Of a stretch of 64,000 bases of DNA, positions 1 through 11,293 are shown piece after piece; position 1 is the stretch's first letter, and each line of letters opens with the position of its first letter. The translations under genes and the position numbers were made by a program. Origin of the DNA: Zygaena filipendulae (Eukaryota; Arthropoda; Insecta; Lepidoptera; Zygaenidae); NCBI GenBank assembly GCA_907165275.2, contig OU015662.1:11002501-11066500 (forward strand), written 5' to 3'. The notes under the pieces were generated by a model. That model worked only from the letters and a program-made list of their open reading frames with translations. It was not told the origin of the DNA and ran no database searches.

Positions 1-218
1 TTATACTCCGCCGGGGGTGAGCCTCGGGACCCACCGAATGCCAGATTACCCTTTATTGCTTTAACATCGTATCTCATATTGTACATCATATTTTCGCCGC
101 ATTTCATTTGACGACGAAAAGATTTTCGATATGCTTAGTTGTTTTCCTGCGGTTCTACGCGCCTGGATGTTGGGATTCTATTTATTTATTTATTGTGTTG
201 TGTTGAGACTTATAAAGA

Positions 219-252
<34 letters not shown>

Positions 253-294
253 TAAGTAGGTACAATACTACTTAGGTACTTATCTATACACATT
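1..294. other. AT-rich non-coding DNA with a TTA microsatellite
   Basis: No gene is visible. About 30 bases of perfect (TTA)n lie near 220-252, followed by AT-rich sequence up to the first interspersed repeat. Confidence 0.6.
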
Positions 295-595
295 ACTAGC
301 TGTCCCCCGCGATTTCATCCGCGGTAATTTCGGAGTTCCCGCGAAGGTTGCGGGAAAAAAGTACTCTATGTCCTTCTTTGTGCCCCGTCAGTAGTTTACG
401 GTGATTAGCTGTTCCCCGCATTAGTGCCGGAGTTCCCGCGGGAATTCCGGGATAAAATATATCCTATCTTTTAAGTTGGACCATATTATCAATGGTTACA
501 AAATTTTATCAAAATCCGTTGAGTAGTTTCGGAGTCCATCGCGGACAAACAACGTTACACGTGATTTATATATATTAAGAATTAAGATTATAGGA
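295..595 (-). mobile_element. Two Helitron-like (Lep1-type) short repeats, one truncated
   Basis: Reading the minus strand, the element ends in CTAG at 296-299 after a hairpin-forming CCGCGGATGAAATCGCGG-like block. A second partial copy begins near 405. The second copy shares its internal part (a 'TTTTAAGTTGGACCATATTAT'-type stretch) with the copy at 34307-34485, so both belong to one subfamily. The CTAG|T end and terminal hairpin fit a non-autonomous Helitron. The family name is from memory; the repeat relationship is seen directly. Confidence 0.6.
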
Positions 596-1227
596 TAAAA
601 TTTCAAATCCGCATCATCCGACGTATTACTGACATAGGTAATTAATTGTTTGGATATGTGAAAGGTGTATTGTATCTTGAATATTAGTATAGATGAGTAA
701 TCAACCTGGTTTACACCCGGAGCTTGGGTTACCTAGTGTTTACGGGTGTATATCGGATGTTCATTGGGTTTTAATACCCAAGCACCGAGTCGACTGCCCA
801 TCTGTAAATGTCACCTGCAAGTTTCAAGTAGTGCCATGTAATTCTCGCGTTTTATCCAATCTCATCTAATCATAACTCCAACTTCATTATCTCGAACGAT
901 AGTAATTACAGAGTAAGGAGTATAAGGTCTCGCTTAAAATCGAGTTGGGAATGTTTCGTTTGTCAGGAAGTTGGCGACACAGAGTAGCTTTGTGGGACTA
1001 ATTGCCGCCCCGAGGGCAGCGCGAGATGTGCCCGGGCACCCGGCTCGGTACCGGTACGTCCCGCGTGTAATTTAACCGTCACATTATACCTCGGCTGTCC
1101 TCAAAGGGCTCGTTTACGTGATATTCGCTGTTCACGGGTTAATTGTTACTCGTTGGTTCAACCCTAGTTGGATTTTAATTGAGAACCTCGTTTAGTTCTT
1201 GTCGCAATGTATTTTGATCAAGGTTAG
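596..1227. other. No recognisable gene
   Basis: Mixed-composition sequence with a GC-richer patch around 1000-1060. It has no long open frame, repeat or RNA gene that I can recognise. Confidence 0.5.
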
Positions 1228-1363
1228 ATGATAGATGGGAAGCTCTAGCTTTCACGTGGTCACGCAAAACTAGAGTTTTGACTGGCTGACCAAGTGACAT
1301 GACGATTCGTTTTTCAGGTATGTTTTATATGCGTTAACTATTGTAGAATGTCAACTTGGCTAA
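1228..1363 (-). mobile_element. Partial MITE related to 28922-29126
   Basis: The segment ending in TAGAATGTCAACTTGGCTAA at its right edge matches the reverse complement of the left half of the full inverted-repeat element at 28922-29126. The internal 'TTTTGACTGGCTGACCAAG' block is shared too. The other terminal repeat is missing, so this copy is truncated. Confidence 0.55.
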
Positions 1364-2778
1364 ACCCGTTGTTTTGTTAGTAATACATTGTTTCAGGTGG
1401 GTGCAGTACTTATTAATTACAATGTTATCATATTAATCCTTGATGTTTTCTGTTTGTATGTTTTATTTACGATTTCATCGGTTGATAAACTGTTAAGGTA
1501 AATTGAATTTAGAGATCCTTACGTTTCCCAACTTCGAAATAAAACCTCTTTGATAATGATCCGGTAACAAAATGAACTTACAGCAATATACTCGGTTACC
1601 TGAGGGCACAAGCTCACTTTTAAGACTACCTATACAATATAGTAAGATAATGCTTGGACATCACACAACGTCACTGACCCCAAATTAAGCACAGTTTCGT
1701 AAGCCATGAGTACTATACAACTGATAAAATACTTAATACATTTTTTGGTGTAAAAGCATACTTATCACAATAAACAGGTACGAAACATACAAAACAGACT
1801 CAGGGTAAACACAAATTAACGTGGACCAATTAAACTAGTCCATGATGTTTCTAAATGCAGCGGGAATCGAATTCGGGATACCTGATGGCTGACGTCATAG
1901 TCAGATTCGCTAACAACTAAACCAACATTGCTCAGGTAAATCAGGTAAATAAAACTATTGGATACTTATTAGTAACGACGTGGTTAATGGTTTTCGCTGG
2001 TAACTCATTAATAAAACCACAAATACAAAAGAGCCTACCTCACGTTATCTCTATCTACATGCTCGAGTGCAGAACCCACAGAAGACATTAAAACAATGTA
2101 CGGAACCATTTGAGGCGGAGCTGTGAACGCTCCTGTCCAATTATTGCTCGAAAACACCTGCTGCCCGCAATGGCATAGCGAAATGAGGTTGTTATATTGC
2201 ATTTTATAATGAGGCGCCCTCCCCGCGCTGCTGTGTTTAATGTCATGTTAATGTGACTCTCGTGTAATTGGACGCGATGGCGGGAAAAACTGTTACAGTT
2301 CTTCTTCTTCTTCTTCTATTTTCAATATGGCAACAGATGCATTGGATAGGTAAGGCGTACTATTCATGCCTTAATAATTTTAATTAAATAAAACAGCTGG
2401 GACCCTGGCTCACTCTGACTAACTTTCATGGCCAGATTAGGTATGAGATGACCGATTTTTTCGGAATGCAGAAAATTATTGTGTAAAGTATGTGTTAGAA
2501 AGGGCATTTGAAAGTAACACTGATAATATTATTGTGTTTTTAAAATACCTAGGCATACAATTTTTTATTTCCTTAATTTTCAAATCAATGTTTTACTAAA
2601 TCTTTGCGAAACTCTTCGTCTGAGTTGACAGTCATAAATAAAATAACTTTAACCTTATGCTTCGTACGACAAGAAATAAAGCTGAGGGTCAATTCTGCTA
2701 ACGCAAAACACAATAGTTCCTGCGTCTTTGATGGTCTTCCTTGATACAATCCCGTGGTCTCGACCGCTAGGTATAATG
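1364..2778. other. No recognisable gene
   Basis: AT-rich DNA with a short CTT microsatellite near 2299-2317 and one isolated TGACGTCA at 1890. No open frame has family motifs. Confidence 0.5.
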
Positions 2779-2841
2779 TAACCCGGAATTCCCGCGGAAA
2801 CTCCGAAATTACCGCGGATGAAACCACGGGGAACGGCTAGT
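2779..2841 (+). mobile_element. 3' end fragment of a Helitron-like repeat
   Basis: The fragment carries the conserved CCCGGAATTCCCGCGG block and ends with a hairpin followed by GGCTAG|T at 2837-2841. Only the last ~60 bases of the family consensus remain. Short open frames over this region are by-products of the repeat. Confidence 0.55.
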
Positions 2842-3260
2842 ATTTGATATGCTGGGTTCAGTGACGGTTTTGTGAGTGGAATTGTCCCTGCCTGGTCGCC
2901 CGAGGCGCAGGTCTGCGTCAACCGTGGGGGCTTTGCGCGTTACTGCGACGTCAGTGCATCCCGGTCGGACATAAACTGAGTTTTGATTGCCCATTCTCTG
3001 CGCCATCGCGACCGTGGACAAAGCCGCGGGAGGTGTACAGTATATACTTAGTAAGTAAGTAGGTAAGTTCGTTTAACTTCGCCGAGACGTATGCTTCGGT
3101 TGATATGTTAGAATGGTTAAAAAAAAACTGGTACTTTTCCGCAGTTTTATAAAGGTGGAATTCTGTTTTTTTTTTTTTTTTATAGAGGACTTTCGCTTGG
3201 ATCATGGTTTGCATCTTCTCTAAAAATTTTTTTGAGCGAACTTTACTCAAACGGTTATCT
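2842..3260. other. GC-richer unique stretch, then AT-rich DNA
   Basis: Around 2880-3030 the sequence is GC-richer than its surroundings and I recognise no repeat in it. A T-run follows at about 3167-3182. No gene is supported. Confidence 0.4.
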
Positions 3261-3564
3261 GGACATAGATAAGCAATAGTGTGTTTACCCACACTGAAGA
3301 AATTTTGAGTAAATTGTATTTTAAAAGTAGGAGCGCCATTTTATTTTATTTTTATTTATTTATTTAATTTCAAGTAACAGTGACTCATTTTGGTTAGTAT
3401 TACGCATTTTGTGTCAACATTTTTTATGTTCAATATTTAGTTACATATTTAAGCAATGTAATAAGGTAAACACACAATTAAAAATCGTTCCCTAACTCTC
3501 AATAAATCGTTTTGAATCAATAACTTAATTTTGTGGGTTAACATTTTATTGCTTATCTGCGCCC
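3261..3564. mobile_element. MITE with 4-bp target duplication, copy 1
   Basis: Inverted ends read GGACATAGATAAGCAATAGT at the left and the complement (…TTATTGCTTATCTGCGCCC) at the right. The flanks are ATCT at 3257-3260 and ATCT at 3565-3568. Copies 2 and 3 (16509-16744, 28626-28860) share the whole interior and also have 4-bp flanking repeats (AAAT, ATAT). This copy is about 70 bp longer because of extra AT-rich sequence near 3335-3420. The superfamily is not assigned; several DNA transposon groups make 4-bp duplications. Confidence 0.75.
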
Positions 3565-4034
3565 ATCTATAAAATGCATATTTATTATTTATCTTTCCTT
3601 TTGTAATGTCAATTAGTCTCCCTATGCATGTAGCTATCTATTTTTTTTGTAACTACCAGAAATAAAGTAAAAAAAGTTCTCGGTTCCAGCTTCCCCTAGT
3701 TTAGGAAAACTGTAACGGATAACCCAGAAATTCCAATCCCTCATACGTAGATATCTCCCTTCGTCTACTCACGCAACATACTCTGCGCTAAGCTGACTGC
3801 TTCCGAAGTCACTTGACTCTACACTTATTGTGAAACTGAAATTATATTTGTAGAACCAATTGTGTAGGCGACAAAGAAGCGAAAGGTCATTTGCAATTAT
3901 TCTGCCCCACGGCCTCTATTCCGAATGACTTTGCTGAAGCATTTTTTGTACTTTTCGTTTCTTATCCCCACAAAACATATATATTATGTGCCAGTTTAAT
4001 TTGTTAGGATAGGCTGTTTTTGCATTATGTATGT

Positions 4035-4076
<42 letters not shown>

Positions 4077-4429
4077 CAATAACCGCAAACGGAGTCGTGT
4101 CAGCGATTACCTGTTATATTAGTATACTCTCTATAACTCTTTGGTCTTGAATAAAAAATAACTTATTTAATAGGTACATACCTATGTATGATTTACTTTT
4201 TAGTTTAGAAGTGGTATCAGACAACAAAAGAATAAGACATTTTTCTCTGTTTATGAACAACTGTTCCCTGCAGTTCCGCGCGCGTCAATTTCGGAAATTC
4301 CGCGAAAATTCCGCGATAAAAATTGCGTACGTCGACGTTCTTTTCTGTATGCAAAACTCATGATGATCGGTTGATACATACCATTCAGGATATTAAGGAT
4401 TATGTATACTCACGTATTAAACCAAGATT
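3565..4429. other. No gene; TA microsatellite and degraded Helitron-like fragment
   Basis: A (TA)n run of about 34 bases occupies 4040-4073. A weakly conserved Helitron-like fragment (CTGTTCCCTGCAGTTCCGCG) lies near 4260-4320. Confidence 0.5.
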
Positions 4430-4833
4430 ACCGACGTAGCCCCAAGAATAGCAAACCTCAAGTGGGAGTGGATGGGGCACATTGTTCGAAGAACTGATGA
4501 CCGATGGAGCAGGAAAGTTCTCGAGTCGCGACCATGTACTGGAAGACCCCGCTACAATTAGATAACATAGATATGCAATTTTATTATTATTAAAACTAAG
4601 ATGAGTGCTTCTTCGCCAACAACCTATTTATAGGTTGGCGAGATATATATATTATATAAGTCATATTGTTTATTTGTGGATAAATAAATAAATAATAATA
4701 AGGTGGACCGACGATTCAGTGAAGGTCACGGGACGCCATTAGATGTCGGAAGCGCAGGACCAGACGTTGTGGCGATCCTTAGGGGAGGCCTATGTCCAGC
4801 AGTGGACGTCTGTCAACTGGTCTGATGATGATG
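4430..4833 (+). pseudogene. RTE-type LINE reverse transcriptase, 3' remnant, interrupted
   Basis: Conceptual translation of about 4447-4557 gives the stretch LKWEWMGHIVRRTDDRWS, and about 4703-4815 gives RWTDDSVKVTGRH, a stop, then LWRSLGEAYVQQWT. These match the C-terminal end typical of RTE-clade ORF2 proteins, whose genes usually finish in a TGATGATGATG-like tail, seen here at 4825-4836. The two halves are separated by about 145 bases of AT-rich foreign sequence ending in a (TAAA)n tract, probably a later insertion. The first nine-tenths of the protein are absent. The internal stop and insertion make it a dead remnant. Confidence 0.7.
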
Positions 4834-5867
4834 ACGTATTAATACACATCAGTGTAAATATACATATAACAAAGCCGAATAAAAAGCGCTGATATTCATT
4901 TCTTAGAATGAGAATGGAATAGAGTCTCGGCTGCTGGCGACGCGTCGACGCGACTCTCCGAGCTACAATTGATTGGAAGTGTTGCCAATTTGTCATCTAC
5001 CGGATATCGATCAATTAATCAACACCAATCTCCTTATAATATAAAAACTGGTAGGTACAAGCGGTTCCATCCATGTGAGTTTCAGAATTCCCTTTAGAGA
5101 CTCTTCATAATTATCAGGAAATTTCGCGGGCGTTCCTACCTAAGCAGATAAACTTACCAAAGTTTCGCTCAAATTGGATCAATGCTTTGGAAACGCATAG
5201 AGTAGAAATATACAAACATTCATTTTTGTTATGATATAGGAGTGAGAGCACCTCTAAAAAGAAAGAAAGAAAAAATATTTTGAGAAAACGCACTTGTAAA
5301 TAGACACTACTTGTAAGCAGTTCAGGATGTGGCCACGACATGGCTTTCATCAGTCAGTAGGTAATCATAAATCTACATAAACGTCCGCTTCCTAATTTGC
5401 TGCTCAACAATATTAAAGTTACGACAGTGTTCGTATATACTCGTACATTCACTCAACACTCTTAAATTATGAAGGATAAACCGCTAAAAATGATAAAATA
5501 TCACCCTTTAACGTCTCACGGAGACATTTATTGCTTCATAGTCCGTCACAGCGGGGCCGGCTCGATGTAAGCGAGTTAATAGCCATAATTCGTTGCATCT
5601 GCTTATTCGCATTATTGGAACAATGGTCCGGAATTTAACGGCCATCACTTAAGCTAAACGAATGTGTGTAAGCACTTGTCGGGACAATTATAACTTTTTG
5701 TTATATTATAATAATCATAAATATGACTTTGTATTTTATTGTCGAGTTGTATAATACAGTATAATTGACAAAAACTTCAAACTGAAGGACAACATTGTAA
5801 TCTAATTGCGCTTGATTGATGTCGTTCAGTAGAATTAGTTTAAACTACAATTCTATTTTTTTTATAG
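4834..5867. other. No recognisable gene
   Basis: AT-rich DNA. A moderately GC-rich, repeat-free patch at about 5540-5680 could be non-repetitive host sequence, but nothing identifies a function. Confidence 0.45.
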
Positions 5868-6106
5868 GGACAAGCTTAAGCGCTTATTACACCTTGCAAT
5901 TTTAGGGCACCAATTTAGGGCTCTAAATCGGATACAATTTAGGGTCGGTGAGTGAGAGAGAGAGACCGAGTAATCACACTACACTAAATTGTACCCTAAA
6001 TCGACTACTCTAGGGTACATTTTAATGTAGTGTGATCACTCGCTATTTAGAGCTCTAAATTAGTGCCCTGAAATTACAAGGTGTAATAAGCGTATTAACT
6101 TGTACC
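5868..6106. mobile_element. MITE-like inverted-repeat element
   Basis: The left arm from about 5868 (ACAAGCTTAAGCGCTTATTA) is matched in reverse by the right arm ending near 6106 (…ATAAGCGTATTAACTTGT). The arms continue inward for about 60 bp with 'GGGCACCAATTTAGGGCTCT' against its complement. The core contains a GA microsatellite. There is no coding sequence and no clear target duplication. Confidence 0.65.
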
Positions 6107-6183
6107 TAGTTACAGGATGTAATTTTAACCTACCTATATTTGTCGGCGCGTCAACGACAATACAAAGTATAAAGTCATTGAAT

Positions 6184-6347
6184 GACGCTCAGGGGCCGTA
6201 TTTTTGAATAGCTCGATTTACTTTCACACACGGAATCGCGAATTCACATGCGAATTCTCATACATTTTATAAGCATCACGGGTGAATCTTGCAATTCCGT
6301 GTGCGAATAGTAATTCGAGCGATTCAAAAATCGACCCCCAGAGCGTC
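6184..6347. mobile_element. Short MITE with GACGCTC ends
   Basis: The left end GACGCTCAGGGGCCGTATTT is matched in reverse by the right end (…AAATCGACCCCCAGAGCGTC). The inner arms share CACACGGAAT and ATTCCGTGTG. A deletion derivative of the same family lies at 44108-44172. It has no coding capacity. Confidence 0.65.
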
Positions 6348-7959
6348 GGGGCGGCGCGGTAACTTTTTTAATGGATAATTACTTCAAAAATCCACGTTAT
6401 TGTTTTAGAATCGAATCCTGAATACTAGACAATACGTCCTTCGTTTATATTGATCCTACCTACCTCCTGTATAAAGATTATACGTATAAATTAGAAACGA
6501 TAGACATCGATATTATTTTTATTAGACCTGGCAACACTCCTTCAACGATCTCGATCTTGCCGGAGAGATTTATTCCACACCTCTACTGCCCCGCCCCGTC
6601 TATACACCGCCGTTTATCATTGCTAACCACCTACATTAAGCCTTTATCAAGATGTTTGACTTGCATGTTAATATTGAGATAATATGTTACCTACACCATG
6701 CAGCAATGTTCAGTCTTTGCAGACAAACTGTCAACAAATTATGGCGACTATGAATATGTTGCCGAAACATGACCCTAATTCATTATGACCATAACATGCT
6801 CCGTTACGATATGTGCCACTAAAAATAGACGTTTTCTTAATCCTGTGCTCCAAAGTTACAAAAAAAATAAATGTGATCGTTAATCGTGACCAACGCACGC
6901 GTTTATGGCTGCAGCTACCAACCAGCCACCATTTTGTGTGCTTACCCTGAACCAGTAACTGATTCTCACGAGAAAATAATGGGTTTAGCTAAGGCAAAAT
7001 CTCACCTTACCACTTTTCTTATAGTTATAATAGGTACTATTATTGTAACTGGTCACAGGCGAAATTATCAGAAAGTCGCGCGATAGAAAGGTTACAAATA
7101 AAAAATAAGAAAAACCGACTATGTCTTTAAAAGCACACTTTTAAAGATTACAATTTTGGGAATTTTTGTCGTCTTGATCACGGGATTTTGTTAATTGTTA
7201 CTGGCACGTAGATATACGTTATGGCCATGAAACTTTGTTGCTTATAGTGTATCTATAGCTGGTAAAAATACTTTGCTCAAGTATTGTAGTTAAGTAGAAT
7301 TACTTAAAATCGGTCCATTTAAAGAACGCTTTTACAGTTTTATTGAGACATCAAAATACCAATTTGAACACTCGAAAGCAATTAAACACAAACCAGCGCA
7401 CATTTGTACACCCGAGTCTGTAATTTGGAGTCTCAAAGGTGTTTGGGAGGATTCTGCCGTCGGCCTTTGCGATGCACGATGCTATCTCCTCGGACCTCGT
7501 GTGTACTGTAATAAAGTTATAAATATCATTTGTAGATTAGTGATATGATACAGCAGTGGTCGGTGTGTTTGATACGACTTTTAACAATATATTTTTTGTA
7601 ACAGCTCAGTTATTACCATGTTAGTTGTGTATTGAAAATTTTTGTTTTTATTCGGATTTCGGTTTTAATTCACTTGTTGAAATGTAGCAAAATGAATTTT
7701 TAAGTTTATTCTATATAGGATAGGTAGATAGGTACAGGAAAAACATCGACCCGTTAGGTATTTGCTGTTTGCTATATTTTTCATGTTTATATGTAATTTT
7801 TTTATAATACCTATACTGAAGTTGCAGTACGCGTTTTGCAACTTATGTATTAACCATGTAAAAAAAGTTTAATTGAAAACCGTTTACAACGTCGGCTTTT
7901 GTTACATTTTGTAAGTTTTTGATATCAAGTTTGGCTGCTTAATTAGAAAAAAAAATAAT
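6348..7959. other. No recognisable gene
   Basis: AT-rich DNA with no open frame above 66 codons and no motif that I can place. Confidence 0.45.
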
Positions 7960-8095
7960 ATTTCCCGTGGGAATTTCAGGATAAACTATAGATATAAACC
8001 TTCCTCATGAATCACTCTATCTATTGTCGAAGACCGCATGAAAATCCGTCCCGTAGTTTTTGAGTTTAACGTGAATACACAGTGGAAGTGACTTC
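7960..8095 (-). mobile_element. Helitron-like repeat, truncated
   Basis: The block from TTTCCCGTGGGAATTTCAGG onward matches the interior of the copy at 17209-17396 (shared 'AATCACTCTATCTATTG'). The CTAG terminus is missing. Confidence 0.5.
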
Positions 8096-8191
8096 ATTTT
8101 ATACTATGTAAAGCGGTATAGTGAAATCGTCAACACAAGGGCGTTGAAATACGGCAATCTTGCTCTACTTTGATCAAAGGCTGAGTATAGA

Positions 8192-8400
8192 TTATAGAAT
8201 TTGTTGGTTAGTTACGCCGTTATTAGAAGCCGCGGCAGCAAATGTCCCAAAGCGGCGTTTCGCTAATGAAGACATTTGAACCGCTATCAGCGGGTTATCT
8301 GATGGATCATAAATAAGAGCGCGCGGCCCGCCCCCGCCGCCGGCGCACGCGCACGCTGGCTCTTCCGCCTCGCACACCTACGCCGCGCCGCAGCCTTTTG
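8192..8400. promoter_or_regulatory. GC-rich, repeat-free island of unknown role
   Basis: A sharply GC-rich stretch (about 8320-8400 is nearly all G and C) sits in AT-rich surroundings and matches none of the repeats in this window. The minus strand is open for 61 codons, but the frame is Ala/Gly-rich low complexity and not convincing as protein. It could be a regulatory island or the edge of a transcribed region. This is inference only. Confidence 0.2.
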
Positions 8401-8460
8401 TTACCTCTTTTATTACGAAATCGATACTCGTACATGCACACACCCCTTCAGTATAATATA

Positions 8461-8969
8461 CACACCGGCAGAATTAGCGGAACATAAAAAGGCAGAGTAT
8501 AGAAATAATTACGTATATATATTAAAACAAATTATTATCAGGCATGAAGTAATAAACTAATATACATCTTTTAACATCGACTTTAAGAAGTTTTTAGTTA
8601 AATTTTATTAAAAATTATCAAAATTAAAAAAAATAAAAAAAATCTGTAGTTTGTGAGAACACAGACAATGTTGCAAATAAAAGTTAAATCACGAAGGGGA
8701 AACACACGTTATTAATCTTTCATTTATTTAGTGTTAAAATCACAGTAATCTTTAATTTTCAACATTATTTGTGTGCCCACAAATTAGAGAAAAAGTGTTT
8801 TTTTTATTATTATTTTAAATAAAATTTAATAATTTTATTACAAACTTTTAAAGTGTTAAAAGATGTATATTAATTTATTACTTCACGTCTAATTATTATT
8901 TGTTTTAATATATATACGTAATTATTTCTATACTCTGCCTTTTTATGTTCCGCTAATTCTGCCGGTGTG
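8461..8969. mobile_element. Non-autonomous DNA transposon with ~120-bp inverted ends
   Basis: The left end CACACCGGCAGAATTAGCGG is matched exactly in reverse at 8950-8969, and the match continues almost unbroken for about 80 bp and more weakly to about 120 bp. TATA flanks both ends (8457-8460 and 8970-8973), consistent with a TA or TATA duplication as in Tc1/mariner-like elements. The centre is AT-rich with no open frame. Confidence 0.75.
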
Positions 8970-9605
8970 TATATATTTCATGGCGTATCCTCGAAATAAA
9001 TCTTATACTTATCTAGGTACATTAAAAGACGGGTTTTGTGTTTATTTCGATTAGCAAAATTTTTCACGATGTTTTAATTGAACCTTTATTGTTTACTACG
9101 ACTGCTGCTATTTTATCTCCAGTAATTAAGAGAGTTGAAGAAATTAAACGGAAAATTTTCAGCAAATTGCTTTTAAGATCGAATAAATTTTTGAAAATTT
9201 ATATTAAAAATTCATTAAAAGCCGGTCTTAATCCACCGGTCATAGTCCACCGTTAAAATTAAAAAAATTACAGCAGTTAAAGTGACATTTTGAAAGTATT
9301 AGTGTTTGTAAAAATTACACGAAATATTTTATTCGACTCATGAGATTTCTTCCAAGTGGGGGATCTAAACTTATTAGAGGGGACACACACTGGACTTTGG
9401 AATCGTATAACTCACCAGTCGACTGCAATCACAACTGAAATTAGTAAAAACGTGTGCCACTGAACACTGAACTGAAAGTCACATTCATCAAAAATATCTA
9501 CCTAAATATTTTAACTTTTACATTTATTTTATTCCATAACGCACCCTATAATAGTAGGTATAACAGACATTCACGGACTTATCCAGTTTCTTACTTATTT
9601 ACTTA
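8970..9605. other. No recognisable gene
   Basis: AT-rich DNA. A 72-codon open frame at 9038-9256 has no recognisable motif and is not supported as a gene. Confidence 0.45.
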
Positions 9606-9842
9606 CCGCCGCACTCAGAGTCGACTTTAATGATTAGTTAGTTAAGTATAGATTTTTAAAACAAAACTGCCGCAATCAGACAAGTTTAATAAATTATTGT
9701 CAATTGGCATTTCACTAATTAAGTTACATCTCATTAAATGCCAACTAACATTAATTTACTGAACGTCTCTGATTGCGGCAGTTTTGTTTTAAAAATCTAT
9801 ACTTAACTAAGTAATCATTAAAGTCGACTCTGAGTGCGGCCG
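9606..9842. mobile_element. TTA-flanked palindromic MITE, copy 1 (Harbinger-like)
   Basis: The whole 237-bp element is an imperfect palindrome. The outer arms are CCGCCGCACTCAGAG and its counterpart CTCTGAGTGCGGCCG, and the inner arms are AAAACTGCCGCAATCAGA and its complement. TTA precedes (9603-9605) and follows (9843-9845) the element. A 3-bp TTA/TAA duplication is characteristic of PIF/Harbinger transposons. Copies at 16898-17134, 19534-19716 and 45940-46168 share the structure. Confidence 0.8.
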
Positions 9843-9871
9843 TTACTTACGTTAAAGATAAGTTAACCATT

Positions 9872-9890
9872 TAACGGCCGCACTCAGAGT
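9872..9890. mobile_element. Solo terminal end of the TTA-flanked MITE
   Basis: The sequence TAACGGCCGCACTCAGAG repeats the outer end of the adjacent element (9606-9842) 30 bp beyond it. No second end follows, so it is a remnant or an aborted or abutting insertion. Confidence 0.55.
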
Positions 9891-10355
9891 ATATACCTAA
9901 TACCTATAGGTATCTAACGGTTTAATTCAATACTAGGTGTGTTCAACTGAGTATGTAATTATTATTAAATGCACATCGTTAACAACAAATCTGTTACGAT
10001 CAACACTTTCTTAGCTTTTTACAAGCTATATCCAATCAACGTCGGCGTTCGAAACGCCATTTCGCGTAATTAAGATAACAAGATGGCGGACGTCGGCGTT
10101 GATTCACGAGTTTTTTATTTTTTGTAAGTATTACTTAATTATCGTGTGGTTTGTGTGGAAAACACGCGGCGCTTTTAGATGTTATTTAATTTCACAATAC
10201 CTACACGTTTTTATGCACACAATACACTCTATAACTGAAACAGCACTAGGTATTTGCAGTATACCTAATACCTATCCCTGTAATTGACTATAGTTAATTC
10301 ATAACATAATTATGTATAGTAATTCATACAAACAACCGCACAATTTTGGATATGA
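9891..10355. other. No recognisable gene
   Basis: AT-rich sequence; no repeat or gene recognised. Confidence 0.4.
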
Positions 10356-10461
10356 AGGGACACGTTGTCAAGGGTACAGAAAATGACACTGAACTTTTAT
10401 TTCGGAATTCCCGCGGGGACTTCAAAATTGACGCGGATGAAACCACGGGCAACGGTCAGTA
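10356..10461 (+). mobile_element. Helitron-like repeat, diverged 3' part
   Basis: It matches the family in the order CACGTTGTCAAGGGTACAGA, GGAATTCCCGCGGGGACTTC, then GCGGATGAAACCACGGGCAA. The terminal CTAG is changed to TCAG. Confidence 0.5.
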
Positions 10462-10848
10462 TACTGTAATAATTCACGGTGGAAGTGCAAACTTAAAAAA
10501 AAAAATAATAATAATTAGGTACACTTCAACTATTCGCAGATGTCGTTCGGACAACAAAAACAAAAAATGGCGCAACATCCGCGGCGAGGGAGCGCGATTA
10601 TGTCATTACGCGGGTGCAACCAGTAAAAACATAAAGAGCACTTTAGTATGCGATGATACGCCGCAATTAAATGCGAAAAACGGGCCGGGAGCCGCGAGCG
10701 GGAGATCGCATAGCGGCCATAGCCGAAATGTCGGGCTTTGCGCCCGCGCCGCCGGACCGTGCGATCCCCGGATAACTGCCGAAGCGATACGCAATAACCC
10801 TTTTTAGGGTTCAGTAGCCAAATGGCAAATAAGTAACCCTTACCCCTT

Positions 10849-10970
10849 GGCCACAGTATTTGCGGCGGCGCAGCGGCGGCGGCGGCAAAAACAAATGGTA
10901 GACAACATACGAAGTAGGCCACAGCCATCAGCGGCGCGAGCTGCAAAGCCGCCGCAAAGACTGTGGCGCC
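10849..10970. mobile_element. Small GC-rich MITE inside the old repeat
   Basis: The ends GGCCACAGTATTTGCGGCGG and GCCGCCGCAAAGACTGTGGC are near-perfect inverted repeats around a GC-rich core. CCCTTA occurs just outside on both sides (10837-10842 and 10972-10977). This could be the target duplication if the element extends a few bases further on each side. Confidence 0.5.
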
Positions 10971-11136
10971 GCCCTTATGGATTCGTCATGTCTGTCTGTC
11001 TGTGTGTCCATCCGGATGTCACAGCCGCTTTTTTCCGTAACTATAAGAACTATACTGTTGAAACTTGGTTGAAGATTTTCACACAAAAATAGAAGAAAAA
11101 AACAAGAAATTTTGGGGGTTCCCCATACTTAGAACT

Positions 11137-11293
11137 TGTTGTAGATTCTAATCTATGTTGTCTGTGGTCAATTGTCTATGTCAGATGTAAATGTCCGCTG
11201 AATAAAAAATATATCGTCTCGTCACTGATCTCGCTGTCTTTATTTAAATAAATAATAATCCATCCAGACCAACATCATCCACAATATAAAACA
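11137..11293 (+). repeat. 5' LTR of the Gypsy element
   Basis: Begins TGTTGTAGATTC and ends ATATAAAACA. A possible polyadenylation signal AATAAA lies at 11201-11206. It is identical to the 3' LTR over 157 bp, which indicates a recent insertion because LTRs are copied from one template during reverse transcription. Confidence 0.9.

Noticed and set aside
8192..8377. Possible first exon or promoter-proximal coding region on the minus strand
   Set aside because: The frame is Ala/Gly-rich with no motif, splice context or neighbouring exon. I kept it only as a GC-rich island.
10346..10807. 153-codon open frame with an overlapping 138-codon antisense frame
   Set aside because: Its first third lies in a Helitron-like repeat, and the rest is GC-rich sequence open on both strands. 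No motif supports either.
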